Positions 24,481 to 36,894 of a DNA stretch of 64,000 nt are shown piece by piece (the first letter of the stretch is position 1; the number at the start of each line of letters is the position of its first letter). The notes under the pieces are model-generated. The model ran no database searches, was not told the DNA's origin, and saw nothing but the letters and a program-made list of their open reading frames with translations. Origin of the DNA: Anomaloglossus baeobatrachus (taxonomy: Eukaryota; Chordata; Amphibia; Anura; Aromobatidae). The position numbers and the translations under genes are program-made. The stretch is taken from positions 68,071,198 through 68,135,197 of the forward strand of contig NC_134357.1 of assembly GCF_048569485.1 (NCBI RefSeq). Direction: 5' to 3'.

Positions 24481-24857
24481 TCAAACAAACAAAAAAAGTA
24501 AACAAAAGGTTAAGGCTGTTTTGTAATGAGAAATGAGCTAAATTTCTCTAAGCTGATTTGCAGGACTAAGTAATAAACATCTACCGGAAACGATTTTAGA
24601 TACAATCATTGTTGTACAAGGGGATCACAGCAAGTTTAAAGCAAAGGTTTACATGCTTTTAACACAAAAGTGAGTGGATCATTTTCCTTAATTAAAAATT
24701 GACATGACGACATTGTCTAATATTTTTGAATGCATTATTATTAGTTTTCTTTATTTACTTTTAGAACTTGTGTAAAAATTGAAGATAATTTTAGATTACA
24801 TTTATTAAGATAAGCGTGAAATTCTGAAGGGTTCACAAACTTTCAAGCACAACTGTA

Positions 24858-25531
24858 GTCAGAACCTTTAAGATCTATAGTAAATTTTTCAAAAGATACA
24901 GTAAAAAACCTAATTCCGCTATTTCGTTTGGGGTTTCACATTTACAACTATCATTTTGCAGTGCTAATTACATGGAAAACAAATATTTATTTATTTACTC
25001 TCATTTTATAATTTAGATGTTAAAAACATTCTTACTTTAGTGAAAATAATTTTTTATTTTTTGTCAACATTTTCAGAAATCCATAACTTTCTTTTTTGTT
25101 AATGAGTCTTGTTTTTTGCACGCTGAGTTGACTCGTATATTGATACAATTTTGAGATACATATGACGATTTTGAGTGTTTTTAGGGGGACATGCATCTGC
25201 CAATAATGAGCATTCCAGGCATTTTATTTTTTTATCATTATATTTATAGTGCAGGTCTAATTTTTATATTTTCATAGACTGGACTTGTATGGCAGCTACA
25301 CTAACAAATTTATTTTGTCATTTCTTTATATTTGAAATGTGAAAGGAGAGGGATAATAAACTTTTTTTCTTTAGATTTATTCATTCTTTTACTTTTTTTT
25401 ACTGTTTAGCACTTGAGGTATTTGAGCCTAAGATTGATGACTCCATAATATTGGAGTACATAGTGAAAATCATGGTTGCTTATGAAATCCAGGGGTACTA
25501 AGAGAACAAAGACACATAGAAAGTGCTTAAA
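24858..25531. other. AT-rich intron sequence
   Basis: AT-rich sequence with no recognised repeat end, exon or RNA gene. Confidence 0.4.
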
Positions 25532-26410
25532 AAGAACCTGTCATCAAGTTCATGCTAGCTAGAATAAAGGTTTGGGCATTATGGCACTGTTATACTGGTT
25601 CAATAGGTACCTTCATTGTTCAAATACACAGCCTGGTTTTGTTTAAAGGGAACTTGTCATCAGAAATGTACCTGTAAACCTAAAAGTTTCCCCCTCTGCA
25701 GCTCCTGGGCTGCATTCTAGCAAGCTTCCTATAGTTTTTGTGGCCCCTTTTATACCAAAACAAATACTTTATAAACTTGTACCTTTTCGTATGCAAATTT
25801 TGAAAATTATCCATGGGGGCGGGCTGCCTGGTGTCGGTTACTGTCCTCCTGCCGATTTACGCCGCCCCCGAACGCTGAATTTCAAACCTCAGGACGCCGC
25901 CCCTGGGCGCCCGTGGTCCCGCGCATGCGCTGTGCGACTGTAGCGGTGCCGTGCACTGTGTGCACGTGTGACCGCTGGTGACGCTTTGCGCGGACACGAG
26001 GTTATGGGCGGCGCTGTGAGTGTCATCAGCAAGTGCCGCCCATAACCTGGTGACCGCACTTTCCCCTATTCCTCCAGCGTTCTGCACAAGAGCTTGCTGG
26101 CCAGATGATCGGACGTCACCTCCTTCCCATTCTGCTCAGCAGCAGGAAATAGATGGGAGGAGCGGACAGAGCAGGAGAGCATAGGTTACCGGGAGACACG
26201 GCGAGCATCTGAGCGACGTACACAGTAAAAAAAAACATGTAAAATCAGTCACACATTGTCTTCTGCAACGTCAAAAGCACTAAACGTTGTTTTTTTTTGT
26301 CTCCAACTCGCTGACTCTCCCCGTGTCTATATCTCTACCTTCACACTCTTTTTTTTTTTCTGTTTTTCTCACTCCGTTTCACTCTTTGTATTTGTCTATT
26401 TCTCTTTATA

Positions 26411-28061
26411 CAGTTAGGTCCAGAAATATTTGGACAGTGACACAATTTTCGCGAGTTGGGCTCTGCATGCCACCACATTGGATTTGAAATGAAACCTCTA
26501 CAACAGAATTCAAGTGCAGATTGTAACGTTTAATTTGAAGGTTTGAACAAAAATATCTGATAGAAATTGTAGGAATTGTACACATTTCTTTACAAACACT
26601 GCACATTTTAGGAGGTCAAAAGTAATTGGACAAATAAACCAAACCCAAACAAAATATTTTTATTTTCAATATTTTGTTGCAAATCCTTTGGAGGCAATCA
26701 CTGCCTTAAGTCTGGAACCCATGGACATCACCAAACGCTGGGTTTCCTCCTTCTTAATGCTTTGCCAGGCCTTTACAGCCGCAACCTTCAGGTCTTGCTT
26801 GTTTGTGGGTCTTTCCGTCTTAAGTCTGGATTTGAGCAAGTGAAATGCATGCTCAATTGGGTTAAGATCTGGTGATTGACTTGGCCATTGCAGAATGTTC
26901 CACTTTTTTGCACTCATGAACTCCTGGGTAGCTTTGGCTGTATGCTTGGGGTCATTGTCCATCTGTACTATGAAGCACCGTCCGATCAACTTTGCGGCAT
27001 TTGGCTGAATCTGGGCTGAAAGTATATCCCGGTACACTTCAGAATTCATCCGGCTACTCTTGTCTGCTGTTATGTCATCAATAAACACAAGTGACCCAGT
27101 GCCATTGAAATCCATGCATGCCCATGCCATCACGTTGCCTCCACCATGTATTACAGAGGATGTGGTGTGCCTTGGATCATGTGCCGTTCCCTTTCTTCTC
27201 CAAACTTTTTTCTTCCCATCATTCTGGTACAGGTTGATCTTTGTCTCATCTGTCCATAGAATACTTTTCCAGAACTAAGCTGGCTTCATGAGGTGTTTTT
27301 CTGCAAATTTAACTCTGGCCTGTCTATTTTTGGAATTGATGAATGGTTTGCATCTAGATGTGAACCCTTTGTATTTACTTTCATGGAGTCTTCTCTTTAC
27401 TGTTGACTTAGAGACAGATACACCTACTTCACTGAGAGTGTTCTGGACTTCAGTTGATGTTGTGAACGGGTTCTTCTTCACCAAAGAAAGTATGCGGCGA
27501 TCATCCACCACTGTTGTCATCCGTGGACGCCCAGGCCTTTTTGAGTTCCCAAGCTCACCAGTCAATTCCTTTTTTCTCAGAATGTACCCGACTGTTGATT
27601 TTGCTACTCCAAGCATGTCTGCTATCTCTCTGATGGATTTTTTCTTTTTTTCAGCCTCAGGATGTTCTGCTTCACCTCAATTGAGAGTTCCTTAGACCGC
27701 ATGTTGTCTGGTCACAGCAACAGCTTCCAAATGCAAAACCACACACCTGTAATCAACCCCAGACCTTTTAACTACTTCATTGATTACAGGTTAATGAGGG
27801 AGACGCCTTCAGAGTTAATTGCAGCCCTTAGAGTCCCTTGTCCAATTACTTTTGGTCCCTTGAAAAAGAGGAGGCTATGCATTACAGAGCTATGATTCCT
27901 AAACCCTTTCTCCGATTTGGATGTGAAAACTCTCATATTGCAGCTGGGAGTGTGCACGTTCAGCCCATATTATATATATAATTGTATTTCTGAACATGTT
28001 TTTGTAAACAGCTAAAATAACAAAACTTGTGTCACTGTCCAAATATTTCTGGACCTAACTG
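26411..28061 (-). mobile_element. Tc1/mariner element, 1651 bp, inside the foldback left arm
   Basis: Perfect-looking inverted ends (CAGTTAGGTCCAGAAATATT and its complement) are flanked by TA at 26409-26410 and 28062-28063. It carries a transposase gene on the minus strand, described separately. The right arm of the foldback lacks this element, so it arrived after the foldback formed. Confidence 0.95.
26666..27698 (-). pseudogene. Tc1 transposase, nearly intact (DD34E)
   Basis: Transposase of the Tc1 family: an N-terminal helix-turn-helix region (KSTVGYILRKK, GRPR hook), then the catalytic triad D (WTDETK), D (MDNDPKHTA) and E (SPDLNPIEH). The last two are 34 residues apart. The start Met lies near 27698 (MRSKELSIE). 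Two lesions are visible: a one-base loss in an A-run near 27.64 kb, after residue ~20, and an in-frame TAG near 27.27 kb just before the first catalytic Asp. The rest reads to a normal end at 26666. It belongs to a family that was recently active. Confidence 0.88.
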
Positions 28062-28063
28062 TA

Positions 28064-30104
28064 TATCCCTCTCTTTCTCTCTATCCCTCTATATTTCTAT
28101 TTCTTTCTCTGTCTTTTTCTCTCTCTGTTTCACTGTTTGCATTTCTCTGTTTATTTCTCTCTTTATTATTTTTCTCTATCTCTTTCTCTATCCCTCTCTC
28201 TTTTTTATCTCACTATTTCTCTTTATTTCTCTTTCTATGTTGCTCTGTCTCTCTCTTTTCCCCTCTATCCCTCTCTCTTTTTATTTCCCCCTCTTTTTCC
28301 CCCTTTCCCCCCCCTCTTCCCCCCCTCTCCCCCTCTCCACCCCCCTCTTTTTTCCCCCTCTTTTTTCCCCCTCTTTCTCTATCCCCCTCTTTTCCCCCCT
28401 CTTTTTTCCCTCTTTTTTTCCATCTTTTTCCCTCTCACTCTGTTGCACTCTTTGCATTTCTCTGTTTATTTCTCTCTCCTCTTTCACTCTGTTTCTCTCT
28501 CTTTCTATTTCTCTCTATCCCTCTCTTTCTCCTCTCTTTCTCTATCCCACTCTAACACCTCTCTTTTTACCTCTCTTTATCACTCTGTTTCACTATTTGC
28601 ATTTATTTCTATGTCTATTTCTCTCTCTCTTTTTCTCTCTATCCCTCTCTTTTTCTCTCTATCCCTCTATTTCGCTAACTTACTCTATCCCTCTCTTTCT
28701 ATTTCTCTTTCTTTTTCTCTCACTCCATTTCACTCTTTGTATTTCACTGTCTATTTCTCTTTCTCTGTCTTTCAATCTATCCCTCTCTTTCTATATTTTT
28801 TTTCTTTCTCTATCCCTCTCTATATATATCCCTCTATCTCTAATTCTGGTTTTCTCTCTCTTTTTCTCTCTTTCTCACTCTGTTTCACTCTTTGTATTTA
28901 TGTCTGTTTATTTTGTTCGTAATCTATTCGTCTGTTTCGTGCAATTTCTCTTTCTCTCTTTTTTTCTGTCTCTTTTTTTCTTTCTTTCTCTTTTTCTCTC
29001 TCCCTCTGTTTCACTCTGTTTGTATTTCTTTGTTTTTTTCTCTCTCTCTGTCTATCCCTCGCTTTCTGTATATCTTGCCCTTTATTTGTCTGTCTCTCTC
29101 TTTGTCTCTATTGCTCTCTGTATCTCACTATTTCTCTTTATTTCTCTTTCTATGTTGCTCTGTCTCTCTCTTTTCCCCTCTCTATTTCTCTCTCTTTCTC
29201 TCTGTGTATCTCTCTATCTCAATGTTTCTGTGTGTGTCTCTCTGTGTGCCTCTTTCTCTCTATCATTTTATGTCTATTGACGGCAAAGTAGCGGAAGCCA
29301 AGTTTGTTACATTGCAAGCAGAAGAGAAGAACAGAAGAGAAGAAAAGAGAAAAGTAAAATAAAAATAAATACACAACTATAAGCACATATACGCCAAGAA
29401 ATAATAAAATATTAATGTTATTGCACATCTCTCCTTTTTGTTATATCTATCCTTCATATTTTTCCCTCTCTATTAACCTGTATCTACACCTATATGTCTC
29501 TCTACATCTGTCTATATTTCTCGCTCTCTATATATGTCTCTGTTACCTTCTATATTTCTTTCTATCTTTCTCTCTCTGTTGCGCTCTCTTTCTCCCTCTC
29601 TATCTATCTTTATATTCATGTCTCTTGTTTTCTCTCTTTCTTTCTATCTTTCTCTATTTCTCTTTCTCTATTTCTCTCTGTCGCTCTTTCTCTATCGCTC
29701 TCTTTCTCTCGCTTCTTGTCTCTCTGTCTATCTGTCTCTCTTTCTCCCTCTCTCTCTCCGTCTCAATTTATCTCTTTCTCTCTTTTTTTCTCTGTCTCTC
29801 ACTATTTCTCTCTCTATATTTCTATTTCTCTTTCTCCATCTTTCTTTATCTTTGTTGCTCTCTCTCTATCTCTTTCTCTCTATCGCTCTCTCTCTTTCTC
29901 TCACTCCTCTCTCTGTCTATCTTTCTCTCTTTTTCTCTGTCGCCCACTATTTCTCTTTCTTTCTCTTTGTCAATCTTTCTTTATCTTTGTCGCTCTTTTT
30001 CTGTTTCCCTCTCTCTATTTATCTCTCTCTCTCTCTCTCTCTTTCTACCTCGATCTCTTTTTATATTGATTTCTCTTTCTCTATCTTTCTCTCTTTCTTT
30101 TCGC
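28064..30104. repeat. CT-rich left arm of the giant foldback
   Basis: About 2 kb of irregular 'tctctttctct' sequence with a unique island at about 29260-29465. Every frame on the + strand is open for long stretches and gives Ser/Leu/Phe-rich low-complexity translations, which are not considered protein. The complementary copy is at 32420-35640. Confidence 0.9.
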
Positions 30105-30109
30105 GCATT

Positions 30110-31120
30110 TTGATACAAACCAAAGTAAAGGCATAAGGCTGGTATTCTCACACTGGTGAGCCCCACGTTATGGGAAGCCACCCACCCTGATAATTTCAGC
30201 CATCAGGCGCACGTAATTGCCGCATCCATTAGATGCGACAGTCCTGGGACTCTACCAGGCTCATCCCCAATTGCCCTGTTGCGGTGGCAAGAACGGTAAT
30301 AAGGGGTTAATGGAAGTAGACCATAGCTGCCATCAAGTCCTAGGTTAATCATGGCAGGCGTCTTCCCGAGATACCTTTCATGATTAACCTGTAAGTTACA
30401 TAAAATACAAACACATATCCCAAAAAAAACTTCATTTTGAGTAAAAAACAAAAAAAAAATCCAACCCTCTTTAACCACTTTATTAACAACCAAACACCCT
30501 GCCAGGTACGGCGTAATCCACACGACATTACACGACGCTCTCAGCTATGTTACATGAAACTGACAGGAGCAGTCACACACCATACCACTCTGTGTCAGCT
30601 TCACGCAGCAACTTAAGTGAGCCGCACGATCAACGATGACGTCAGTCACGTGACACGCGGCCACTGCTTCATCCTCCAACTGTGACAGCAATTCGCCCGA
30701 GTGACTTAAGTGAGCTGCGCGATTGGCGATGATGTCACATGTGAGTTGTGGTTTCGGGTGGAGGACTCCAGCTGGCCTCGGGTAAGCTGAGCAACGGCAT
30801 CGCTGATCACGCTGCTCACTTATGGGGATCTGCGGCCAGCGTTGAGTATTTTACGGGTGACCGATAATCAGGACGCGACACACAAACTGAGCTTGGGGAT
30901 GACAATGAAGTCGGGTGAAGTTCATCCCAGTTCATTCTCATCGCGCAACTCTGTCTACTGTCAGCGGGCATGTAGCAGAGCTCAATGCCGTCGGACCGCA
31001 CTGTCAAAAATGATAGCAAAATGCATGCACAACGTATGCAAAATGTTTCCAAAATGCAGTGTTTACAGTTCTGAGGGTGCGTTATTTTTTGCCCTGCTCA
31101 GAGCGTAAGGTGCCCACATA
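30110..31120. repeat. Palindromic-family module in the foldback loop
   Basis: Closely parallels the left arm of the element at 43642-46397. Shared pieces include 'ggctggtattctca', 'ccacgttatggg', 'attgccgcat', 'tgcgacagt', 'cctaggttaatcatg', and later 'accgataatcaggacgcg' and 'catgtagcagagct'. Here only one arm is clear. Confidence 0.65.
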
Positions 31121-31136
31121 CCCTAAGGGGTACTTT

Positions 31137-31721
31137 ACACGTTGCGACATCACTAGCATTTGCTATCGATGTCCAGCGCGATAGCACCCGCCCCCATCGT
31201 ACATGCGATATCTTGTGATTGCTGCCGTAGCGAAAAAAACTATCGCTACGGCACCATCACATGCACATACCTGGTCGGCGAAGACGCTGTGACTGCCGAC
31301 CAATCCCTCCTTTAAGGGTGAGATGCGTTTGGCGTCACAACCATGTCACCGCGATGTCACTAGGCGGCCGCCCAATAGAAGTGGAGGGGAGGATATGAGA
31401 GGGACATTACATCCCGCCCACCTCCTTCCTTCCGCATTGATGGTGGATGCAGGTAAGGAGATGTTTGTCGTTACGGCGGTGTCACACACAGCGATGTGTG
31501 ACGCCACAGGAGCGACAAACAACATCATATCTCCTGATGTAGTGACATTATTGAAATGTACGATGTTACACAGATCAGCGATTTTGAACGCTTCTGTGCT
31601 CGTTCATCATCGAACTTAGGATTTACACGTTGCTATGTCGCTACCGGTGCCGGATGTGCGTCACTAACGCCGTGACCCCGACGATATATCGGTAGCGATG
31701 GCGCAATGTGTAAAGTATCCC
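31137..31721. mobile_element. CG-rich Harbinger-like MITE (copy D)
   Basis: Left end GGGGTACTTTACACGTTGCG with TAA duplications at 31134-31136 and 31722-31724. The right end (reverse complement GGGATACTTTACACATTGCG) mirrors it. It has the family core with a CCAAT box and CCTCCTTCC stretch. Confidence 0.8.
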
Positions 31722-31724
31722 TAA

Positions 31725-32135
31725 AGCCCGCTTTACACGCTACGATATCGCTACAGCGATGTCGTTGGGGTCACGCAATTTGTGACGCACATCCGGCCAC
31801 TGTAGCGATCTCGTTGTGTGTGACTCCTGTGAGCAATTTTGAATCTTCGCAAAAAAATTCAATATCGCTCATCGGTGACATGGGGGTCCTCTGCCAATTA
31901 TCGTTTCTATGGCTTGGGCGAAGTTGTTCCTTGTTCCTGCGGCAGCACACATCGCTACATGTGACGACGCAGAAACAAGGAACCTCACCTTACCTGCGTC
32001 CCGCCAGCAATGATGAAGGAAGGTGGTGGGCGGGATGTTCGTCCCGCTCATCTCCGCCCCTCCGCTTTGATTTGGCGGCTGCTTCGTGACGTCGCGGTGA
32101 CGCCGATCAAAGCGTCCCCTTAGAAATGAGGCGGT
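31725..32135. mobile_element. CG-rich Harbinger-like MITE (copy E), truncated
   Basis: Starts AGCCCGCTTTACACGCTACG directly after the TAA that ends copy D. The family core runs through 'cctccttcc' in inverted orientation and stops near 32.13 kb, where foldback sequence resumes. The right end is missing. Confidence 0.65.
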
Positions 32136-32419
32136 TCGAGAGTCATGGACGGGGGAAGCGTTGATTACTCGATAAAATACTGAGCGGACGGCATTTTCAA
32201 AATACAAGTCGCCAGACCAGTGTGACTGCTGTGCATCGCCGCGCCGACAATTGATGAGTATGACAGAGGTGAGAGAGGGGGGAAATAGGGGAGAGATACA
32301 GATGTAGAGAGAATGATAGATGTAAAGAGTAGATCTAAAAAAAAAAAGAGATAAAAGAGGTGCAATCAAACTATTATGTTTTTTTATATTTCCTATATCT
32401 GCTTATAATACTGTATTTA

Positions 32420-35400
32420 TTTATAAATAAATAGAAATAGAGAGCGACAAAGAAAAAGTGAAATAGAAAGAAATAGTAATAGCCAGAGCAAAATATAGAG
32501 AGAGATAGAAAGAAAGATATAGACAGAGAGAAAGAGATAGAGAGCGCGACAAAGAGAAATAGATAGAAATAGTCAGAGACAGAAAGAAATATAGAAAGAG
32601 AGAGAAAGAATGACGGAGAGAGAGAAATAGAGATAGAGAGAGAGGGAGAAAGAGATACAGAGAGAGAGAGAGAGGGAGAAAGAGAGACATAGAGAGAGTG
32701 AGAGAAAAAGAGAGAGCGAGATAAAGATAGAAAGAGACAAAGACAGACAGACAGACAGACAGAGAGACATACACAGAGAGACAGACACACAGAGACAAAG
32801 ACACATAGAGAGACAGAGAGACAGACGTAGAGAGACACAGAGACACAAAGAGACACACAGAGAGACACACACAGATACACACACAGAGACACACAGAGAG
32901 ACACACAAAGAGAAACAGAGACAGAGAGACACACATAGACACACAGAGAGACACACAGAGACAGAAAGAGAATTAGAGCGCCAAAGAGAAAGTGAAATAG
33001 AAAGAAATAGTGATAGCCATAGATAAATATAGAAAGAGAGAAAGATAGACTGAGACAGAGAGAAATAGAGACAGAGAGAGCGAGAGAAAGAGAGAGCAAG
33101 AGAAAGACAGAGAGAGAGAGCTACAAAGAGAAAGAGAAATAGAGCGAGATAGTGAGAGAAAAATAGAGAAAGAGAGAGAAAGATATAGACAGCGATAGAG
33201 AGGGAGAAAGAAAGAGAGATAGACAAAGAGAAAGAGAGAGGAGGAATATAGAAAAAGAGAAAGAGAGAGAGATATGAATATAAAAAGAGGGAGGGAGAAA
33301 GAGACACAGAGCAACAGAGAGAGAAAGAAATACAGACAGAGAGAGCGACAGAGAAAGAGAAATAGAGCCAGGGAGAGAAAGATATAGACAGAGATAGAGA
33401 GGGAAAGAGACAGAGAGAAAGAGCGAGAGAAATAGAGATAGAGAGAAAGAGAGAGAGAATAAGAGACATGAATTTAAAAATAGATAGAGAGGGAGAAAGA
33501 GTGAGCAACAGAGAGAGAAAGATAGAAGGAAATATAGAAGGTAACAGAGACATATATAGAGAGCAAGAGATATAGACAGATGTATAGAGACATATCGGTG
33601 TAGAGATATAGGTTAATAGAGAGGGATAAATATGAAGGAAAGATCTAACAAAAAGGAGAGATGTGCAATAACATTAATATTTTATTATTTCTTTTCGTAT
33701 ATGTGCTTATAATTGTGTATTTATTTTTATTTTACTTTTCTCTTTTCTTCTCTTCTGTTCTTCTCTTCTGCTTGCAATGTAACAAACTTGGCTTCCACTA
33801 CTTTGCTGTCAATAGACAGATAAAATGATAGAGAGCAAGAGACACACAGAGAGACACACACAGAAACATTGAGATAGAGAGATACACAGAGAGAAAGAGA
33901 GAGAAATAGAGATAGAAATAGAGAGAGACAGAGAGGGGAAAAGAGAGAGAGACAAAGAGAGCGACAGAGAAAGAAATAAAGAGAGAAATAGTGAGATAAA
34001 GAGAGAAATAGAGACAAAGAGAGAGACAAAGAAAGGGAAATATATACAGAAAGTGAGGGATAGACAGAGAGAGAAAAAGAGAGAAAAAGACAAAGACATA
34101 CAAAGAGAGTGAAACGGAGAGAGAAAAATAGAGAAAAAAAAAGTGAAAGAGAAATAGCACGAAACAGAGGGATAGATCGAGAAAGCAATAGATAGACATA
34201 AATACAAAGAGTGAAACAGAGTGAGAAAGAGAGAAAAAGAGAAAATGAGAGAGAGATAGAGTAATAGAGAGAAAGAAAGAGAGAGGGATAGAGAGAGAGG
34301 GATAGAGAAAGAGCAAAAAATATAGAGAGGGATAGAGAGAAAGGCAAAGAAAGAGAAATAGACAGAGAAATACAAAGAGTGAAACGGAGTGAGAAAAAGA
34401 GAGAAAAAGAAAGAGAAATACAGAGAAAGAGAGGGATAGAGTAAGATAGAGAAAAAGAGGGATAGAGAGCGGGAGAAAGAGAGATAGAAATAAAGAGATA
34501 CACAGGGAAAGAGAGGCATAGAGAGAGAGAGAAATAGATATAGAAAGAAATCCAAATAGTGAAACAGAGTGATAAAGAGAGAGAAAGAGTGATAGAGAGA
34601 AAAATAGTGAAAGAGCGAGGGAAAAAAGAGGGAAAAAGAGAGTGAGAAAGAGGGAAAAAAAAGAGAGGGAAAAAGAGGTAAAAAAAGAGAGGGAAAAAGA
34701 GAGGGAAAAAAAGAGGGAAAAAGAGTGGGAAAAAAGAGAGGGAAAAAGAGGGGGAAAAAGAGAGGGAGAAAGAGTGAGAAAGAGAGGGGGAAAAAGGGGG
34801 GGATAGAGAAAGAGAGACAAAAAAGAGAGAGGGATAGAGAAATAGAGAGAAAAAGGAGAGATAAAGAAATAAACAGAGAAATGCAAAGAGTGAAACCGAG
34901 TGAGAGAAAAAAAGACAGAAAAAGAGAGAAATAGAGAGAAATAGAGGGATAGAGAGGGATAGAGTAAGATAGAGAAAGAGGGATAGAGAGAAAGAGAAAG
35001 AGGGATAGAAAGAGAGATAGAGAGAGAAAGAGAGGAATAGAGAGAGAGAGAGAAAGAGAGGGATAGAGAGAGAAATAGAGAGCTGGAGAGAGATAGAAAT
35101 AAAGATAGACAGGGATAGAGAGGCATAGAGAGAGAGACAGAAAGAAATGCAAATAGTGAAACAGAGTGATAAAGAGAGAAAAATAGCGAAATAGCGAGGG
35201 AAAAAAGAGGGAAAAAGAGAGGGAGAAAGAGGGGAAAAAAAAGAGAGGGAGAAAGAAGGAAAAAAAAAGAGAGGGGAAAAGAGAGGGGAAAAAAGAGGGA
35301 AAAAGAGAGGGAGAAAGAGGGGAAAAGAGGGGGGAAAAAGGTGGAAAAGAGGGGGGAGGAGAGGGGGGAAAAAGAGGGGGGAGAGGGGGAAAAAGAGGGG

Positions 35401-35640
35401 GGGAGAGGGGGAAAAGAGAGAGAGGGATAGAGAAAGAGATAGAGAAAAATAATAAAGAGAGAGAAATAAACAGAGAAATGCAAACAGTGAAACAGAGAGA
35501 GAAAAAGACAGAGAAAGAAATAGAAATATAGAGGGATAGAGAGAAAGAGAGGGATATATAAAGAGAAATAGACAAATACAAAGAGTGAAACGGAGTGAGA
35601 AAAACAGAAAAAAAAGAGTGTGAAGGTAGAGATATAGACA
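32420..35640. repeat. GA-rich right arm of the giant foldback
   Basis: About 3.2 kb of irregular 'gagagaaagaga' sequence, complementary to 28064-30104 and 26287-26410. A unique island at about 33627-33830 is the inverted copy of 29260-29465. Long minus-strand open frames of Ser/Leu/Phe-rich low complexity are by-products of the composition. Confidence 0.9.
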
Positions 35641-36324
35641 CGGGGAGAGTCAGCGAGTTGGAGACAAAAAAAAAATAACGTTTAGTGCTTTTGACGTTGC
35701 AGAAGACAATGTGTGACTGATTTTACATGTTTTTTTTTACTGTGTACGTCGCTCAGATGCTCGCCGTGTCTCCCCGTAACCTATGCTCTCCTGCTCCGTC
35801 CGCTCCTCACATCTATTTCCTGCTGCTGAGCAGGATGGGAAGGAGGTGACGACCGATCATCTGGCCAGCATGCGCTTGTGCAGAATGCTGGAGGAATAGG
35901 GGAAAGTGCGGTCATGAGGTTATGGGCGGCACTTGCTGATGACACTCACAGCGCCGCCCATAACCTCGTGTCCGCGCAAAGCGTCACCAGCGGTCACACG
36001 TGCACACAGTATACGGCACCGCTACAGTCGCACAGCACATGCGCGGAACCACGGGCGCCCAGGGACGGTGTCCTGAGGTTTGAAATTCAGCGTTCGGGGG
36101 CGGCGTAAATCAGCAGGAGGACAGTAACCGACACCAGGCAGCCCGCCCCCATGGATAATTTTCAAAATTTGCATACGAAAAGGTACAAGTTTATAAAGTA
36201 TTTATTTTGGTATAAAAGGGGCCACAAAAACTATAGGAAGCTTGCTAGAATGCAGCCCAGGAGCTGCAGAAGGGGAAAATTTTAGGTTTACAGGTACATT
36301 TCTGATGACAGGTTCCCTTTAATT

Positions 36325-36754
36325 TACATTAGAAGGTTGGGTTTTCTAAGATCTTTGTACATCGTGGGCAAGACTGTGGGTAAAGTCTTTTGGCTCTGTC
36401 CCAGTCATGTCACTGCCTCTGGTGTTTGTAGCTTTGTATTGTTTTTTAAATTTTGCACTGTTACCTGCACACTAACCTCCTGGTGGGCTCCAGGAAAAAG
36501 GCACCAGTAGTGCCACATGCACACACTGATCTCCCAGTGGGCTTCAATAAAATGGTTCCGGTAGCGACAGATTGTGATCTCGGCTTAACGGAAAGCTCAA
36601 TGATGCCCACCAGACCAGAAGGTCAGTGTGTGCCAGTGTAAAATTTAAAACAATATGAAGATCCAGAAACCAGATACTGTAGATGAGCTGAAGACCCTAC
36701 CCACAGTCTCGCCTGAATGCACAAGGCGCTTAGAAAACCCAAACTTCCAATGTA
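36325..36754. mobile_element. Palindromic MITE
   Basis: The left end TACATTAGAAGGTTGGG matches the reverse complement of the right end TTCCAATGTA through 'gggttttctaag', 'agactgtgggta' and 'attgttttttaaatttt'. Inverted arms extend about 130-160 bp around a loop. No gene is seen. It sits just beyond the TTAA of the giant foldback. Confidence 0.7.
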
Positions 36755-36894
36755 TATTAAACAAAAACCAGGCAGCAGATTTGTACACTGCTTCACCACC
36801 ACTACCACAGCTGCCGCCTCACCACCGCGCGGAGCTACCGCCTCACCACCGCGCGGAGCTGCGACCCAACCTACACCCACCTACTGTCTCCTCC

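Larger units (their letters stand above)
5153..24857 (+). mobile_element. Decayed Tc1/mariner element split by a nest of later insertions
   Basis: The left end (GTGCCTGAAAGTTTATGAA near 5168) and right end (reverse complement GTGCTTGAAAGTTTGTGAA, ending at 24855 before TA) are the inverted repeats of one Tc1-like element. Its remaining pieces are 5153-5274, 5904-6443, 21827-22273 and 24369-24857. They continue one another exactly across three insertions: T2 MITE 5275-5899, hAT 6444-21818 and TTAA element 22274-24368. Removing these and one copy of each target duplication leaves about 1.6 kb, the normal length of Tc1. Three remnants of transposase survive on the + strand. Confidence 0.88.
25647..36318. 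mobile_element. Giant TTAA-flanked foldback element (~10.7 kb)
   Basis: TTAA at 25643-25646 and 36319-36322 flank inverted ends AGGGAACTTGTCATCAG and CTGATGACAGGTTCCCT, the same type of end as the MITE at 5275. The arms remain complementary for several kilobases. 25647-26410 pairs with about 35600-36318, the CT-rich 28064-30100 pairs with the GA-rich 32420-35600, and a unique stretch near 29260-29465 pairs with 33627-33830. A Tc1 copy interrupts the left arm. The loop (30105-32420) holds a copy of the palindromic repeat family and two CG-rich MITEs. No transposase of its own is seen. Confidence 0.85.

Noticed and set aside
28027-30136. Long + strand open frames (up to 417 residues) rich in Ser, Leu and Phe
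   Set aside because: They are translations of CT-rich simple sequence, open in several frames at once, with no domain or codon signal. The complementary arm at 32-35 kb gives the mirror result.
32374-35641. Long minus-strand open frames (up to 610 residues)
   Set aside because: Same cause: GA-rich simple sequence in the right arm of the foldback.
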